Assembly (NCBI GenBank): GCA_021442155.1
Contig: CM038221.1
Span: 29,913,906 to 29,977,905 of the forward strand
DNA length: 64,000 nucleotides
DNA from: Cymbidium sinense
Lineage: Eukaryota > Streptophyta > Magnoliopsida > Asparagales > Orchidaceae
Direction: 5' to 3'
The notes beneath the pieces were generated by a model. That model did not search any database. It worked only from the letters and a program-made list of their open reading frames with translations, and had not been told where the DNA came from. Shown here piece after piece: positions 1-12,004 of this stretch (position 1 is the first letter of the stretch; each line of letters begins with the position of its first letter). Position numbers and translations under genes: made by a program.

Positions 1-545
1 CAATTAAACACCTCGGTTTGGTCTTAGGACCGGGTACGGGTTAAGAAAACCTAAAAATTTGATTAGAATATTATAAGAATTTTAAGTTGATAAAATTTGA
101 TAAGCTAATTATGTCATAAAATGGCAAAAGATAAATCTATCGATATCATTGTTAATGTAGCTTCTCAAGTTCAACTTCTCAAAAGGAAAGTCTTAAACCC
201 AATCCTCTATGCTTAAGCTAGAGTTGATAAAGTTTGGAGGACTATTACTTTTGAAGTAATGAATCACTCCAATTTGGTCTTAGGACCGGGTCCAAGTTAA
301 CAAAACTTAAAAATCTAATTATAATATTATAATAATTTCAATTTGATAAAATATGAGAAGCTAATTTTGTCACATAAATATAAAAGATAAATATATTGAC
401 ATGACTTCTCAAGTTTCTACGAAAAAAAGTCCCAAACTCGATCATCTATACTCAAGCCAGAGTTGACAAGGTTTGGAGAACTATAAATGTAGAAGCAATG
501 AATCTAGACGAGACCCTTTGTAAAAAAATAAGTAGAGTTGACAAG
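1..545. repeat. Satellite-like array, ~240-260 bp units (copy A part)
   Basis: Two full units (about 1-252 and 253-491) and part of a third. Each unit contains the words GGTCTTAGGACCGGGT, TTCTCAAGTTC, CTCAAGC(T)AGAGTTGACAA and GGTTTGGAGGACTATAAAT in the same order. These are the same units as at 10,566-11,845. No open frame is maintained. The satellite family is not recognised. Confidence 0.8.
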
Positions 546-719
546 GTCTATTAGCCTACAATAGTCATATAATCAAAAACTATCACTATTAAGGCTTAAA
601 TGATTAAATATTACATATTCAAATCTAAATCAATTATAAAATGATCAAATATTCAAATAAAAAAATATAAATTAAATGAAATTAATTATTTAAATTTAAA
701 GTAAAATCCATACACCATC

Positions 720-1545
720 TATAACCGTTTATCGAGGGTGATAAATTAAGAATACTTTCACTCACAAAGAGACAATGTCAAATCAAATACATAATTATTT
801 TCACACTCAAATAATCTTAAACCGGGGCGTTGCATGTCCTTCGTATGGTTTTGCCATAAATGACACCACATAAATGGTAGTTATGAGAGCCCTCGAGAGG
901 GTTATCGTAAAATGACACCACTAATTACTTGCCATGGCTAATGCCAATGTTTCTAACGACTTTGCTCTTTGAGCTATGAATTATAGAATGTATTTAATTG
1001 GGCAAAAAGCCCTCTGTTAGCTAAGGTTGACTTATATTTGTTCCCTTAGATAAACTCCACCCTAAGTTTATAAGGACACATTGGATGACGTAACCCATGG
1101 TTGCTGATAAGGATCCTTCGGTCAGGTTGGGTCGACTACCTCCTTTGACTAAGTGGACTAGGGATCGCGACAGCTTAGGATGACGAAACCATGAGATCTT
1201 GATTGGGTGTGTCGTCGTTCCCCCAAACAAAAGCTTTATTAAAATAATGAATATTATAATCTTCAAACTCCACTCACTGCTATTATACACTCATTATTTA
1301 GCAATTCATTGATTGCCTTAATCGAAAGTTCTCTCTCAGTATTGGGAGGGGTAATTAATTATAGGTGCTTGTGCCTATAGAAAACATGTAACCATATTTA
1401 AAGTCCTTGTAAAATGAGGAAAAATCTTAGGGTAGTGTCTTATCTACTATTCCATCCTCCTTCTAAAAATTTCATCAACACTTTAATCGCACACTTCATC
1501 TTAAAGAGGTCGATCGCGAATTTTCAGAGCCCATAAAAACACATT
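720..1545 (-). repeat. Interspersed repeat family R, copy 1
   Basis: Its reverse complement matches 46,270-47,060 and 50,160-50,850 on the plus strand, and its duplicate at 12,005-12,855. Shared landmarks on the minus strand are a word like GCAAGCACCTATAATTAATT, then GAGAGAACTTTCGATTAAGG, CAATCAAGATCTCAT and GACCCAACCTGAC. It looks like a non-coding retroelement or LTR fragment. The 89-codon frame inside it lacks an ATG start and I do not treat it as a gene. The stretch 545-720 and 1,546-1,614 is AT-rich with nothing recognised. Confidence 0.65.
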
Positions 1546-1619
1546 AAATAAGACCTTCTGAAAGATGTACAATTTATTGATGGAGTTAACAAGAGCATCA
1601 TAAAATAGTAGAAAGTTAT

Positions 1620-2585
1620 TGATGTAGAACATGATGTGGATCAAGAAATTAGAGCTCAAGGCTCATTATTTAGATCTCAAGCTAAAGCTCAAGAAAGAAG
1701 AAGCCTTAGCCCATTAGCATGCTAAGGCCCATTTTATGATTTCTTCTTTTTTTAATTATATAATTTTTAATTTTCTTCTAGAAACTCCAATTTTAAAACT
1801 TTCAATTTAAAAATTCAAATCATGACATATGAGGTTGTTAAATCCACATAAAATAATAATATGTGAAATGAGTGGATGACATGAAATAATAAGGTAACTT
1901 AATGGTTCACATTAATGTGACCACCCACCTTTCCCTCCATCTTTTGAATTTGTTTTCTTTTAAATGATTATTGTAATGGTTATAAATAACTCTTACTTGC
2001 TGTAATGTAAAGAGATCTTTTGGCAATTAAAATTTATTTGAGTTATTCATACGGTTTGAGAGTTTGGTGGTCAAACTTTGTCAATCTTTGGTATGAGCGC
2101 TAATTATTTAATTTATCTTTCTTTCCTCACATTCAATACCCAAAGTAATTTATTTTAATCTTTCTCATACCACTTGACATCATCTCCAATCATACACTAA
2201 ACCTTATACTCTCCTCCATAAGCTTACACTTTCCTTCCACCTCAATAATATTTCTACTTCATTGATGACCTAGTCGCCAAAAAATAGCCACTTAAACCCT
2301 ATAATTCCCAATCAAGTAATCCAAATCATAAATAAATATCCTAATCTAAACCTTCACAAGTATTTTGAGTCATTTATCTCATTTAAATTTTATTTCTCAT
2401 AGTTACATTTTTAACGAGCCTAATTTAGTCCAAATTGGACTAGTTTAGGTCATCTCATTATCATATTTTCTTATGATCTTCATTATCCTAACAAAACTTT
2501 AAAATATATTTTTAAATATTAATATAAAGATCTATGGATATTTAATTCTTTCAGTCCACCAAAAGAAAGAACATTATCTCCATCA
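1620..2585 (+). repeat. 5' LTR of Ty3/gypsy copy A
   Basis: Starts TGATGTAGAACATGATGTGG and ends CTCCATCA, aligning along its length with 7,854-8,844. The TG...CA termini and the adjoining GTTAT duplication fix the ends. The minimal promoter inside was not located with confidence. Confidence 0.88.
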
Positions 2586-2587
2586 AA

Positions 2588-2605
2588 TTTGGTAAGAGAG
2601 TAAAG
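2588..2605 (+). other. Degenerate primer-binding site
   Basis: TTTGGTAAGAGAGTAAAGC begins a few bases after the 5' LTR. It resembles the initiator-methionine tRNA binding site that starts TGGTATCAGAGC in many plant LTR elements, but carries mismatches. The placement is right; the identity is inferred. Confidence 0.4.
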
Positions 2606-3339
2606 CCTCGAAGGAGCAAATTCGATCAAAAATTTTCTTCAACAAAGGGAGCATCTCAAGTGGTGGACTTGTCTTCAAACTTGTGAGTGTTTCTTGGACT
2701 TGTGATGTTAATTAATTTTTCTTTATATGATAGTTTAAATTCATATTAGTAGCTTGAAAAGATATATATTGCTTGCAAGTTTATGGTGATAGCACAAAAT
2801 TCTAATTAGTAAGTTCTATTATATAATTTAGTCATTTCTCGATTGTGTAAACTTGCCAAAAAAAATTTTAAGAGAACACCTTAGTAAGATTATGATTCAC
2901 CCTAAAAATAACTTAGCCATTAGTGCAAATTAAAATCTAATTGATTACTTTATTATCTTTGTTAATATTTATGATTAATTTTAGAAGTTTCTTTGATTAA
3001 CATAAGATAACCTACTTTCTTAAAAAAATGAGGCTTGATAATTTTGAACATTTTCTTTCATTGCATTAAAAATAATAAAAAATTATGTGCATAATAATAT
3101 AAGTATGTTAAATTTGGTGATTTTGGAGGCTAAATAAAACTTTATCAAAAATACCTAAATTATCTAAGGAGAGCTTGGGATGTAAGTGGTCTTGTATCTT
3201 CCTCCTCACCTAGAAGTTCTATTAGCCTAAAATTTTACTTTGATTGCACAGTTTTATTATATTTGTTTATTTTATTTCAATTCTTCTTTGATTTCTTGTC
3301 ATATATCCTTTTTTTAAAAAAAAATCTACCTCATCTTTG

Positions 3340-4290
3340 TTGAAAATTTGACTAAATTAGTTGATACCTTAGATCTTAGGATTTATGAAAATGAATTAAA
3401 AACTTAACAAATATTAGAAAGTAATAATCAAATGAAAGAACTCAAAGAATAAATGTATAGCTCATCTACAAAATATTAGAGTACCAACTCCTTCTCTAAT
3501 ATCTTCTGGGATATATAAGGATATAGAAGATGTTCATATCCAAACCATAGAAAACCAACCACTTAAAAGACCAATGGTGAAATGGTGGAAAGAAAATTAT
3601 TTCAAGACTATAAAAGACTCTAATGATCCATCTCGAAGTGTTAAAGTAGAGCTCCAACTTACGATGATATACTTGACCAAAATAAATTTCTTGATTGGTT
3701 AGTTCAAATGGATAACATCTTTGATTGGTATAAATGGATGATTATCAAAGGATTACTTTTGCTAAAATAAATTTAATAGGATATGCTAAAATTTATTGGA
3801 CAAATATTTTAGCTAAAGAGTAAAGATTATGAAGGATAAACCTCACTTGGATGAAAATGAAAGAAATGTTAAGAGCAAAGTATTGTCCTAGGCATAATGA
3901 TAAGAAGTTACTTGCTCAATTATTAACTTTGAGATAAGGTAATCATCTTGTAATTGAATACTTGAATACTTTTAAAGATCTAGTTTCTTGAATTGATTGT
4001 GTTGATGATGATTGAGAATTAGCCAATAAATGTATTATCGACTTAAAACTAATATTAAGGAAGTTAATCAGAGGAAGCATTTTACTTTCCCTTACTTGGT
4101 TGAACAACAAGAAAAATCTACTTTCATTTCTAAAACTAAAATTCAAGTACCTTCCACTTCATCTCAGGTCATTGTTAGACTCACCCATCCAATTGGCCTG
4201 ACTCATGTGTTTAAAACTTTTATTGAAGGGAGCTTTGAGAGCACTAAGGAAGTAATATGTTTTAAATGTCATAAAAAGGGTCATATATAA
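3340..4290 (+). pseudogene. gag remnant of Ty3/gypsy copy A
   Basis: Capsid-like coding traces run through several frames with stops. The last part (4,030-4,290) stays open for 86 codons and ends in a zinc-knuckle start, CFKCHKKGHI, immediately followed by a stop where the final cysteine of the CCHC knuckle would come. Copy B has the same truncation at 15,650-15,680, so the knuckle was already broken before the duplication. 2,606-3,340 is leader without coding signal. Confidence 0.7.
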
Positions 4291-4439
4291 AATTAATGAA
4301 AAATCCAATTCTTTTTTTAAAGAAGTTAAAAATTAAATAGATGATAATCTAGAAGTTTATGATGACACCTCATTATCTAATGAAGAATTAGAATTAACTG
4401 ATAACCCTCAAGTTAATGTGATAAGATATCTTACTGTAA

Positions 4440-6350
4440 TTAAGAATGAGACAAGAAGATTGGAGGAGAAAAAACATTTTTAGCATGTATGTTTTGTGCA
4501 ATGAAAATAGATATAGGTTAGTTATAAATAGAGGAAGTGCTATAAATGTCATTTTAATATACACCTTAACTCGAACCAACCAAAAATCTGAACCTCATGC
4601 TGAACCATTTCATGTTAGTTGGGTAAATCATACATCTTTTCCCATCACCAATCGATATTTAGTTCTAATTAAAATAAGAAGGTATGAGAATCAAATTTGA
4701 TTTGATGTTCTCCCTATGGGCATTACTCATATTCTCTTAGGACAACCTTGGTTATATGATATGAATGTTATTCACTATGAGAAGAATTGCTTATATTTTT
4801 AAATATATGATAAGACTATCAAAGTCCTATTAATAAAGCTCTATAACACCACATAAAATAACTTACTGCAACCTAGGCTTCTATTGAAGAAAAATGTCAA
4901 ACTTTAATTAATTATGTCATGAAAAATCCATTATGGATTAATACTACTATTTTTATTCTTGCTTCAAAATATCTATTCTTCCTTCTTTAACCCCAAAAAT
5001 AGAAAAAAATAAGTTTTGGAGTTTTACAAAAAATTTTTTGATCAATTTCTACTTCACTTATTACATTTAAAAGAAGTTATGCCATACTCTAATAAGAATC
5101 AAATATCTATTATGGTCTGCAGGTTCTCAACTTTCTAACCTTTCATATTATAGGATGAACCTTATCGAGCATGTTGAGATTAAAAGGTAAGTTGAGAAAT
5201 TACTACAAAAGATTTTTATTCAAGTGAGTCTTAGCCATTGTGCAGTCCCAATTTTATTAACTCCAAAGAAAGATGGAACATTGTGAATGTGAGTTGATAA
5301 TCAGATAATAAATAAAATTACTATCAAGTATATGTTTCATATTTTCTGATTAGATGATATGTTAGATTTAATTTCATGAGCAATTTTTTTTTCAAAGATT
5401 GATCTAGGAAGTGGATATCATCAAATTTGGATTAGATCAAGAGATGAGTGGAAGACAACTTTTAAGATTTTTGATGGACTTTATGAATGGCTTGTCATGC
5501 CCTTTAGACTTTCAAATGCTCCTAGCACATTATAAGATTAATGAATACTATTCTTAAACCATATATAGGTACATTTTTGGTGGTGTATTTTGATGATATT
5601 ATAATTTTTAGTCTAAATGAGAATGAGCATTTACAACACTTATAAAAAGTCTTTGAAATACTTAAATAAAAAAAATACATTAATTTAAAAAAACTGAGGT
5701 AATATTTTAAGGCTTTATTATATCCACTACTAGAGTTAAACCTGATCCTTCCAAAATGAAAGTAATCTTAGATTGGCTATCACCTAAAAGTTTTACTAAA
5801 GTTAGAAGCTTACATGATTTAGCCACCTTTTAATGAAGATTCATCAATAATTTTAGTATAATTGTTACTTTGATAAGTGATATATTAAAATTAGATAAAT
5901 TTTCTTAGACTCCTACTACACAAAGTGCCTTAGAACAAATTAAGATTTTTATCACATCTACATTAATCCTTAGACTTCTAGATTTTTCTAAAGCCTTTAA
6001 AGTGACATGCGATGCTTTAGAAATTAAGATAGATGAAATTTTAAGTTAAGAGAATCATCCTATAACATTCTTTAGTGAAAAGTTAAATGATGACAAACAA
6101 TGATATTCCACATATGATAGAGAGTTTTATATAGTAATTTAACCTTTAAGACATTGGTGACACTATCTCTTACATAGAGAATTTATACTTAATTATGATC
6201 ATCATGCATTAAAATTTATTAATGCTCAACAAAAAAATAAGTCATAAGCATACAAAATATGTTGAATTTTTACAAAAGTACTCTTTGGTTCTAAAGCATA
6301 AGCCTGAAATTGAGAATAAACCTGTTTATGCTTTATCCATGGTAAACTTA
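4440..6350 (+). pseudogene. pol remnant: protease, reverse transcriptase, RNase H (copy A)
   Basis: Protease-like traces lie at 4,500-4,780: an altered active-site region VINRGSA, where family members have Asp, and later HILLGQPWLYD. Reverse transcriptase lies at about 5,240-5,650: [19 protein letters not shown], then DEWKTTFKI and EWLVMPF; the metal-binding box reads YFDDI at 5,587-5,601. RNase H follows at about 5,990-6,240, with FFSEKLNDDKQ, STYDREFY and a DHHALKFIN block. Stops and shifts are scattered throughout, for example after the NAPSTL motif. Copy A keeps about 100 bp near 6,345-6,445 that copy B has lost. Confidence 0.85.
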
Positions 6351-6529
6351 ATGATTTTCTCTTTAGAATTGAGAATCTCAAAATTTAATTAAATTAAAGA
6401 TGATTACATAGTGTGCCCTGACTTTCATTAAATTTATTTTGAACACCTAGATAGATTAAGAACTTTACAAGGAATATTCTTGATAATAAATGGATATCTA
6501 TATAAAAAAATAACTATATATTCCTCGAT

Positions 6530-7640
6530 CTTCCATTAAAGAATTCCTTATCACCGAGCTACATGCTGGAGGTGTAGCTGGTCATTTTAGAAGGGTAAGA
6601 CCATACATTTATTAGAAAATAAATTTTACTAGCCTGTATTAAAACTAGATGTTGAAAAATTAGTGGTCTAATGCCTAATTTATAAACATGCTAAAACTAT
6701 CAAATAAAAGTTTGGACAATACATTATCTTACCTGTTCTTTGTAGGCTTTGAGAAAACCTATCAATAGATTTTATTCTAAGATTACCTGAGACGGCTCGA
6801 GAACATGATAGAATTTTTGTTGTAGTGGATAAGTTCTCAATAATGGCCCATTTTTTGTCTTGTTCAAAAACAAATGATGCTTCTTATATAGCTAAATTAT
6901 TTTTTAAAGAAATAGTGCGACTTCATGGTCTCTCCTTAACCTTTATTTCTGAGAGAGATGTTATGTTTGCCTCATATTTTTGAAAATATTATAGAAATTA
7001 TTATGTAATAAATTAAAACTTTCTTCTTCTTTTCACCCATAAACTAAAGTAGTCAATCATGTGTTGGAAACCTACTTAGATGCTTGGTAGGTAAAATTTT
7101 AAGAAATTGAGATTTATATTTACCAATTTGCTTATATATATCGTCTTTAGAACTACAAAAAAAATCTCCAATTGAGATAGTCTTTGGTCAAAACTCGAGA
7201 TGATAAATAAATGTAGCAAACTCAAGATGACCAATAAATCTCATGCATTTTTTTGATGCAACATTCTCATTTGCTAAAGACTTTTAAAGCCTCCATTAAG
7301 ATAAAATAAAAAATTATTATAAGTAATGAATACTATGCTTCTAAAGTAAATCATAATCTTTCAATGAAAGAACATAATGAAGGTAATTATGTATTGATTC
7401 ACATTCAACTTAGGCATTATCAAATCACCAAATATAAGAAATTACAAGCACAAGTTTGTGGTCCTTTAAAAATGCTTAAGAAAATTGGAACTAATGCTTA
7501 TCACCTTAATTTACCTGTTGATATATCCATTCATCCAGTTATTAATATTGAAGATATTCTATCATATAAAGAAATTAATAAATCTCAATTTATTGAGTCT
7601 AACTCTTTAGTAAGAGATATAACACCGTACTTATAGAAGC
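6530..7640 (+). pseudogene. Integrase remnant of Ty3/gypsy copy A
   Basis: An integrase core is recognisable: a LICKHAKT-like zinc region near 6,675, then DRIFVVVDKFSIMAHFL at 6,808-6,858 and LHGLSLTFISERDVMF near 6,920-6,970, followed by many stops. The C-terminal tail at 7,364-7,636 is still open for 90 codons: YKKLQAQVCGPLKMLKKIGT, then NAYHLNLP and an INIEDILSY-like ending, typical of plant Ty3/gypsy integrase tails. The same tail is open in copy B (18,632-18,904). Confidence 0.85.
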
Positions 7641-7840
7641 CTTCTTTCTTTAAAGTTAATTTTATTATCACTGAGGAAGTACCCATTAATCTAGCTTTTG
7701 AACATTATTTTCTAGTTTGTTAGAAGAATAAGTCAACAACTGAAGACACATGGTTGACCCATACTGATTTGGAGACTTTTGCTCTATAATTAGTAAAAAA
7801 AATTGTTTATATTTCAACTCTATGGAGTAGTGCTTATTAG

Positions 7841-7853
7841 AGCCTAGGGGATT
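7841..7853 (+). other. Polypurine tract before 3' LTR (copy A)
   Basis: GAGCCTAGGGGATT sits directly before the TGAGG start of the 3' LTR, the position where plus-strand synthesis is primed. Copy B has GAGCCGAGGGGATT, which is more purine-rich and probably nearer the original. Confidence 0.6.
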
Positions 7854-8844
7854 TGAGGTAGAACATCAAATGGATCAAGAAATTAGAGTTCAAGGTCTAT
7901 TTAAAAGATTTCAAGCTAAAGACCAAGAAAATTTAAGAAAGAAGAAGGCTTAGCCCATTAGCTTGCTAAGGCCCATTTTATGATTTCATCTTTTTTTTTA
8001 ATTATATAATTTTTAATTTTCTTCTAGAAACTCCAAGTTAGAAACTTTGATTTTAAAAATTCAAAATATGACATGTGAGGTGGTTGAATCTACATAAAAT
8101 AATATCATGTGAAATGGGTGGACGATATAAAATAATAAAGTAACTTAATGCTTCACAGTAATGTGTCCACCCACCTTTCCCTCCATGTTTTGAATTTTTT
8201 TCTTATAAAAGATGGTTGTAATAGCTATAAAATAGCCACCCCCACCATTTTGTTGAAATGAAAAGAGAGTTTTTGGTAATTACAAATTATTTGAGTTGTT
8301 CTTGTGGTTTGAGAGTTTGGTGGTCAAACCTTGATAATCTTTGGTGAGAGCGCTAGTTATCTAATATTTCTTTATTTTCTCACCTCCAATACCCAATATA
8401 ATTTATTTTAATCTTTCTCATATCAATTAGCATCATCTCCAACCATACATTAAGCCTTATACTCTCCTTCATAAGCCTACATCTTCCTTCCACTCAATAC
8501 TTCATTGATTATGACCTAATCTTAGTCATTACACAAAAATAAACACTTAAAATCCATAATTCTCAATCAATTACTCCAGATCATTAATATGTATCCTAAC
8601 CTAAATGCTTACAAAAATTTTTAGCCATTTACCTCACTTAAATCTTTATTATTATAGTTACATTTTAAACCAATCTAATTTAGTCTGAATTGGACTAGTT
8701 TAGGTTATTCCATTGTCATATTATCCTATGCCCTTCATTATCCCAAAAAAATTTTAAAATATATATTTAAATATTAATCTAAAGATACATGACTATTTAA
8801 TTATCTCAATCTCACCCAAAAAAAAGGAACACCCACCTCCATTA
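7854..8844 (+). repeat. 3' LTR of Ty3/gypsy copy A
   Basis: Starts TGAGGTAGAACATCAAATGG and ends CTCCATTA, where the 5' LTR has CTCCATCA; the terminal CA has mutated to TA. It is followed at once by GTTAT. Clear but diverged alignment with 1,620-2,585. Confidence 0.88.
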
Positions 8845-8849
8845 GTTAT

Positions 8850-9859
8850 TGTATATACTAATGTAATTATCATTCACCTTAAGTTCTAAACTAGAAATGT
8901 TTACAATTATACATTAAAATAATTATATTTTTTGAATTAAAATAAATGAGGGTTAAATTATTAAGGTTAAAGAACCATGTAATTCAATAAAAATTTTCAA
9001 TTTTTTTTGTTTTTGTCTTTATTATGATGATTCTAGATAAACATTTTATCCATATATTAAGAGCTCATCATAGAAAGTTCAGGTGGTGGATTAATAAGGA
9101 GACCTTCAAAATGAGCAACATTCATATTTAACTTATTAAATATAACTTGACTTGAAAAGAGAGTTGTTAGACATTAGAACAAATATAGAATTTATTTTAT
9201 TGAGAAAGGGTCCATCAAACATAGAGAAAGTATCAAAAGTATCAATACCTTAGGAAATATATGAAGAATTTTGAGTATAGGAGGAAGGACTTTCATTTCT
9301 ATTTTCCAAGTAGTAATTACTAGTAACCAAGTTTTTTAATTAATTAGCATTATTTTTTTTTTGATAAGTTATTGACCTTATCATTCTCTATGAATATCTC
9401 ATTATAAATCACTTTATCAAGAATTTTCTAATCCCATTTCAATTTAGAGTGAATGTTAGCCCTTTAATGAGCATTAAGGTAGTCTTTACTTTTTCAAATT
9501 TTGGTATAATTTAAAACATTGCCCATTAATGTTCCCAAGGGTTTAACAACAATATTGTGACCTATTTTCAAGCAAATCAATCCAAAATTTGATTTCATGA
9601 TGTTTTGAAATATATTTCAACAAGAATACTTACATATGCTAATTTAGAGATATTAGACATAATCATATTGGCTTGCATTTTTCAAAAAAAAAATGGAGAT
9701 ATGATCCTTGTGGTCAATGAGCTATAATTTAAGGTTAGATAAATAAAAAAGGAGTATTCACGAGTTCATGGTTAATGAATGAAAATAAGCTCATTTCAAA
9801 AGTTATTTCAGATGCTCTAATAATGCAAGAGAAGCATAAAAAAAGTATGGTATAGTCAC
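8850..9859. other. AT-rich flank shared by both duplication copies
   Basis: Pre-insertion host DNA, nearly identical to 20,098-21,102. No gene is seen on either strand. It contains T- and A-runs, and copy differences are mainly small indels. Confidence 0.7.
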
Positions 9860-10565
9860 ACTTCAGAATTAATTTTGTAAAAGAGTAGAAAAATCTAGAG
9901 CTCTGGACTTTGTGCCAAGTGTCTAATGGAATGATTCATAGCATATACTCAAAATATGACTACATTCCATTTAAATTGAACAGACATATGAACATTCAAG
10001 TGAGATGAATCTCATGCTTACATCATAGAGCAATGTTTTGGTTAATCACTTGATTCATGTAAACATTTGAAAGAGTCAAGCTCATGTTTAAATAGATTCT
10101 CATTTGATTTACTATAAGTGTTTAAAAGAGTCAAAATTGCTTGTTTTAAAATACACGCATTTGAATTATGACCAATGCTATGTACCTCCTTAGAATAGAT
10201 TATGCACTTTCTACAGATTAGACCTTTACTTGATCTATGATGAACATTTGAAAGGGTCAAATTCATATTTGATAAAATAATGCATTTGATTTATGATATT
10301 GGGTATCTAAAAAATCTGTGCTTGTAATTTGACACATATGTCATACCAAACATAATTACTTTAACTTTGACATTTCAATGTCCATATAACACTTTAAAGA
10401 ATAGATACTTGTATGTGTGTTGAAGTGCTCACTAGGTCAAATAATTAGGAAAAATATGCAAGTCATATGTGAAACATAAGAGAACATATACCTACAGTCA
10501 TTCAAAACCAACTCAATTACCTGTATGTGCCCTGACATATGTGTTACAAATATGAACTTAGTGTT
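9860..10565. other. Spacer between duplication copies, no gene
   Basis: Not matched after copy B. It contains a loosely repeated motif, ACATTTGAAAGAGTCAAGCTC at about 10,060 and ACATTTGAAAGGGTCAAATTC at about 10,246. A 74-codon minus-strand frame overlaps this and is not credible as a gene. Under the simple tandem-duplication model this is the left end of the 11.24-kb unit. Confidence 0.5.
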
Positions 10566-11845
10566 TGAGGTGCTGCATAGGTTGGGACTTAGTCCAGATT
10601 AACAAAACCTAAAAATCTAATGATATTATTATAATATTTTTCAACTTAACAAAAATCTGAGAAGTTAATTCTATCATAGAATTATAAAAAATAAATCTAA
10701 CAACATCATTGTTAATGTAATTTCTCAAGTTCAAACTTTCAAGAGGAAAGTCTCAAACCTAATCCTCGTTGCTCAAGCTAGAGTTGACAAGGTTTGGATG
10801 ACTATAAATCTTGAAGCAATTAAACATCTTAGTTGAGTCTTAAGATCGTAATAAAATATAAAATTTAATGATGCTATTATAATATTTTTCAACTTATTAA
10901 AATTTGAGAAGCTAATTCTCTCATAGAATTACAAAGATAAATCTATTAGCATCTAATATAATTTCTCAAGTTTAAACTCTCAAGAGGAAAGTCTCAAACT
11001 TCGATCCTTTTGCTCGCTAGACTTGACAAAGTTTGGATGACTATAAATCTTGAAGCAATTAAACATCTTGGTTGGGTCTTAGGATTAATAATAAAATCTA
11101 AAAAAAAAATCTAATGATGATATTATAATATTTTTAACTTAATAAAATTTGAGAAGCTAATTCTGTCATAGAACTGCAAAAGATAAATATATTGGCATCA
11201 TTGTTAATATATCTTTTCAAGTTCTAACTCTCAAGATAAAAGTCCCAAACCCAATCCTCTATGCTCAAGCTAGAGTTAATAAGGTCTAGAGGACTAAAAA
11301 CTTGAAGCAATTAAACACCTTAGTTTGGTCTTAGGATCGGGTACGGGTTAAGAAAACCTAAAAATTTGATTAGAATATTATAAGAATTTTAATTTGATAA
11401 AATTTGATAAGCTAATTATGGCATAAAATGGTAAAAGATAAATCTATCGATATCATTGTTAATGTAGCTTCTCAAGTTCAACTTCTCAAAAGGAAAGTCT
11501 TAAACCCGATCCTCTATGCTCAAGCTAGAGTTGACAAAGTTTGGAGGACTATTACTTTTGAAGTAATGAATCACCCCAATTTGGTCTTAGGACCGGGTCC
11601 AAGTTAACAAAACTTAAAAATCTAATTATAATATTATAATAATTTCAATTTGATAAAATATGAGAAGCTAATTTTGTCATATAAATACAAAAGATAAATA
11701 TATTGACATGACTTCTCAAGTTCCTACGAGAAAAAGTCCCAAACTCGATCATCTATACTCAAGCCAGAGTTGGCAAGATTTGGAGAACTATAAATGTAAT
11801 CTAGAATCCTCCTGTAAAAAATAAGCAGAGTTGATAAGGTCTATT
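10566..11845. repeat. Satellite-like array, five ~240-255 bp units
   Basis: Unit starts, marked by GAAG(C/T)AAT(T/G)AA, fall at about 10,568, 10,813, 11,052, 11,304 and 11,560, with a partial unit from 11,797. Spacings are 245, 239, 252, 256 and 237. Each repeats GTCTTAGGA, AACAAAACCTAAAAATC, TTCTCAAGTTC, AAGTC(T/C)CAAAC and a CTATAAAT-like end. The units differ from one another by point changes and small indels, so the array is not freshly homogenised. The duplication copies are read from 11,308, inside this array. Confidence 0.85.
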
Positions 11846-12004
11846 AGCCTACAATAGTCATATAATCAAAAACTATCACTATTAAGGCTTAAATGATTAA
11901 ATATTACATATTCAAATCTAAATCAATTATAAAATGATCAAATATTCAAATAAAAAAATATAAATTAAATGAAATTAATTATTTAAATTTAAAGTAAAAT
12001 CCAT

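Larger units (their letters stand above)
1620..8844 (+). mobile_element. Degenerate Ty3/gypsy LTR retrotransposon, copy A
   Basis: Complete in outline: 5' LTR, degenerate primer-binding site, gag with a CCHC-type knuckle, protease, reverse transcriptase, RNase H, integrase, purine tract and 3' LTR. The ends are fixed by a 5-bp target-site duplication GTTAT at 1,615-1,619 and 8,845-8,849. The order RT-RNase H-integrase is that of Ty3/gypsy; the fusion-like wording of RT and the integrase tail resembles plant chromovirus-type elements, an inference. Every domain carries in-frame stops, so it cannot move by itself. The two LTRs differ by roughly 15% by eye, so the insertion is old. Confidence 0.93.
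1..9859. repeat. Tandem segmental duplication, copy A (left end outside window)
   Basis: Position 1 corresponds to 11,308, and the two copies align almost continuously to 9,859 / 21,102, where they part right after the shared string TATGGTATAGTCAC. By eye they differ by a few percent of substitutions plus many small indels. Each copy holds satellite units, a family R repeat, a Ty3/gypsy element and its 3' flank. Copy A is cut by the window edge. If the duplication is simple, its unit begins with the equivalent of 9,860, so the missing left part should resemble 9,860-11,307. Confidence 0.93.

Noticed and set aside
1021..1290. 89-codon minus-strand frame, with an equal-length partner at 12,336-12,605
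   Set aside because: It begins with a non-ATG codon, lies inside repeat family R, and is kept in both places only because the segment is duplicated. Copies 3 and 4 of the family do not keep the frame.
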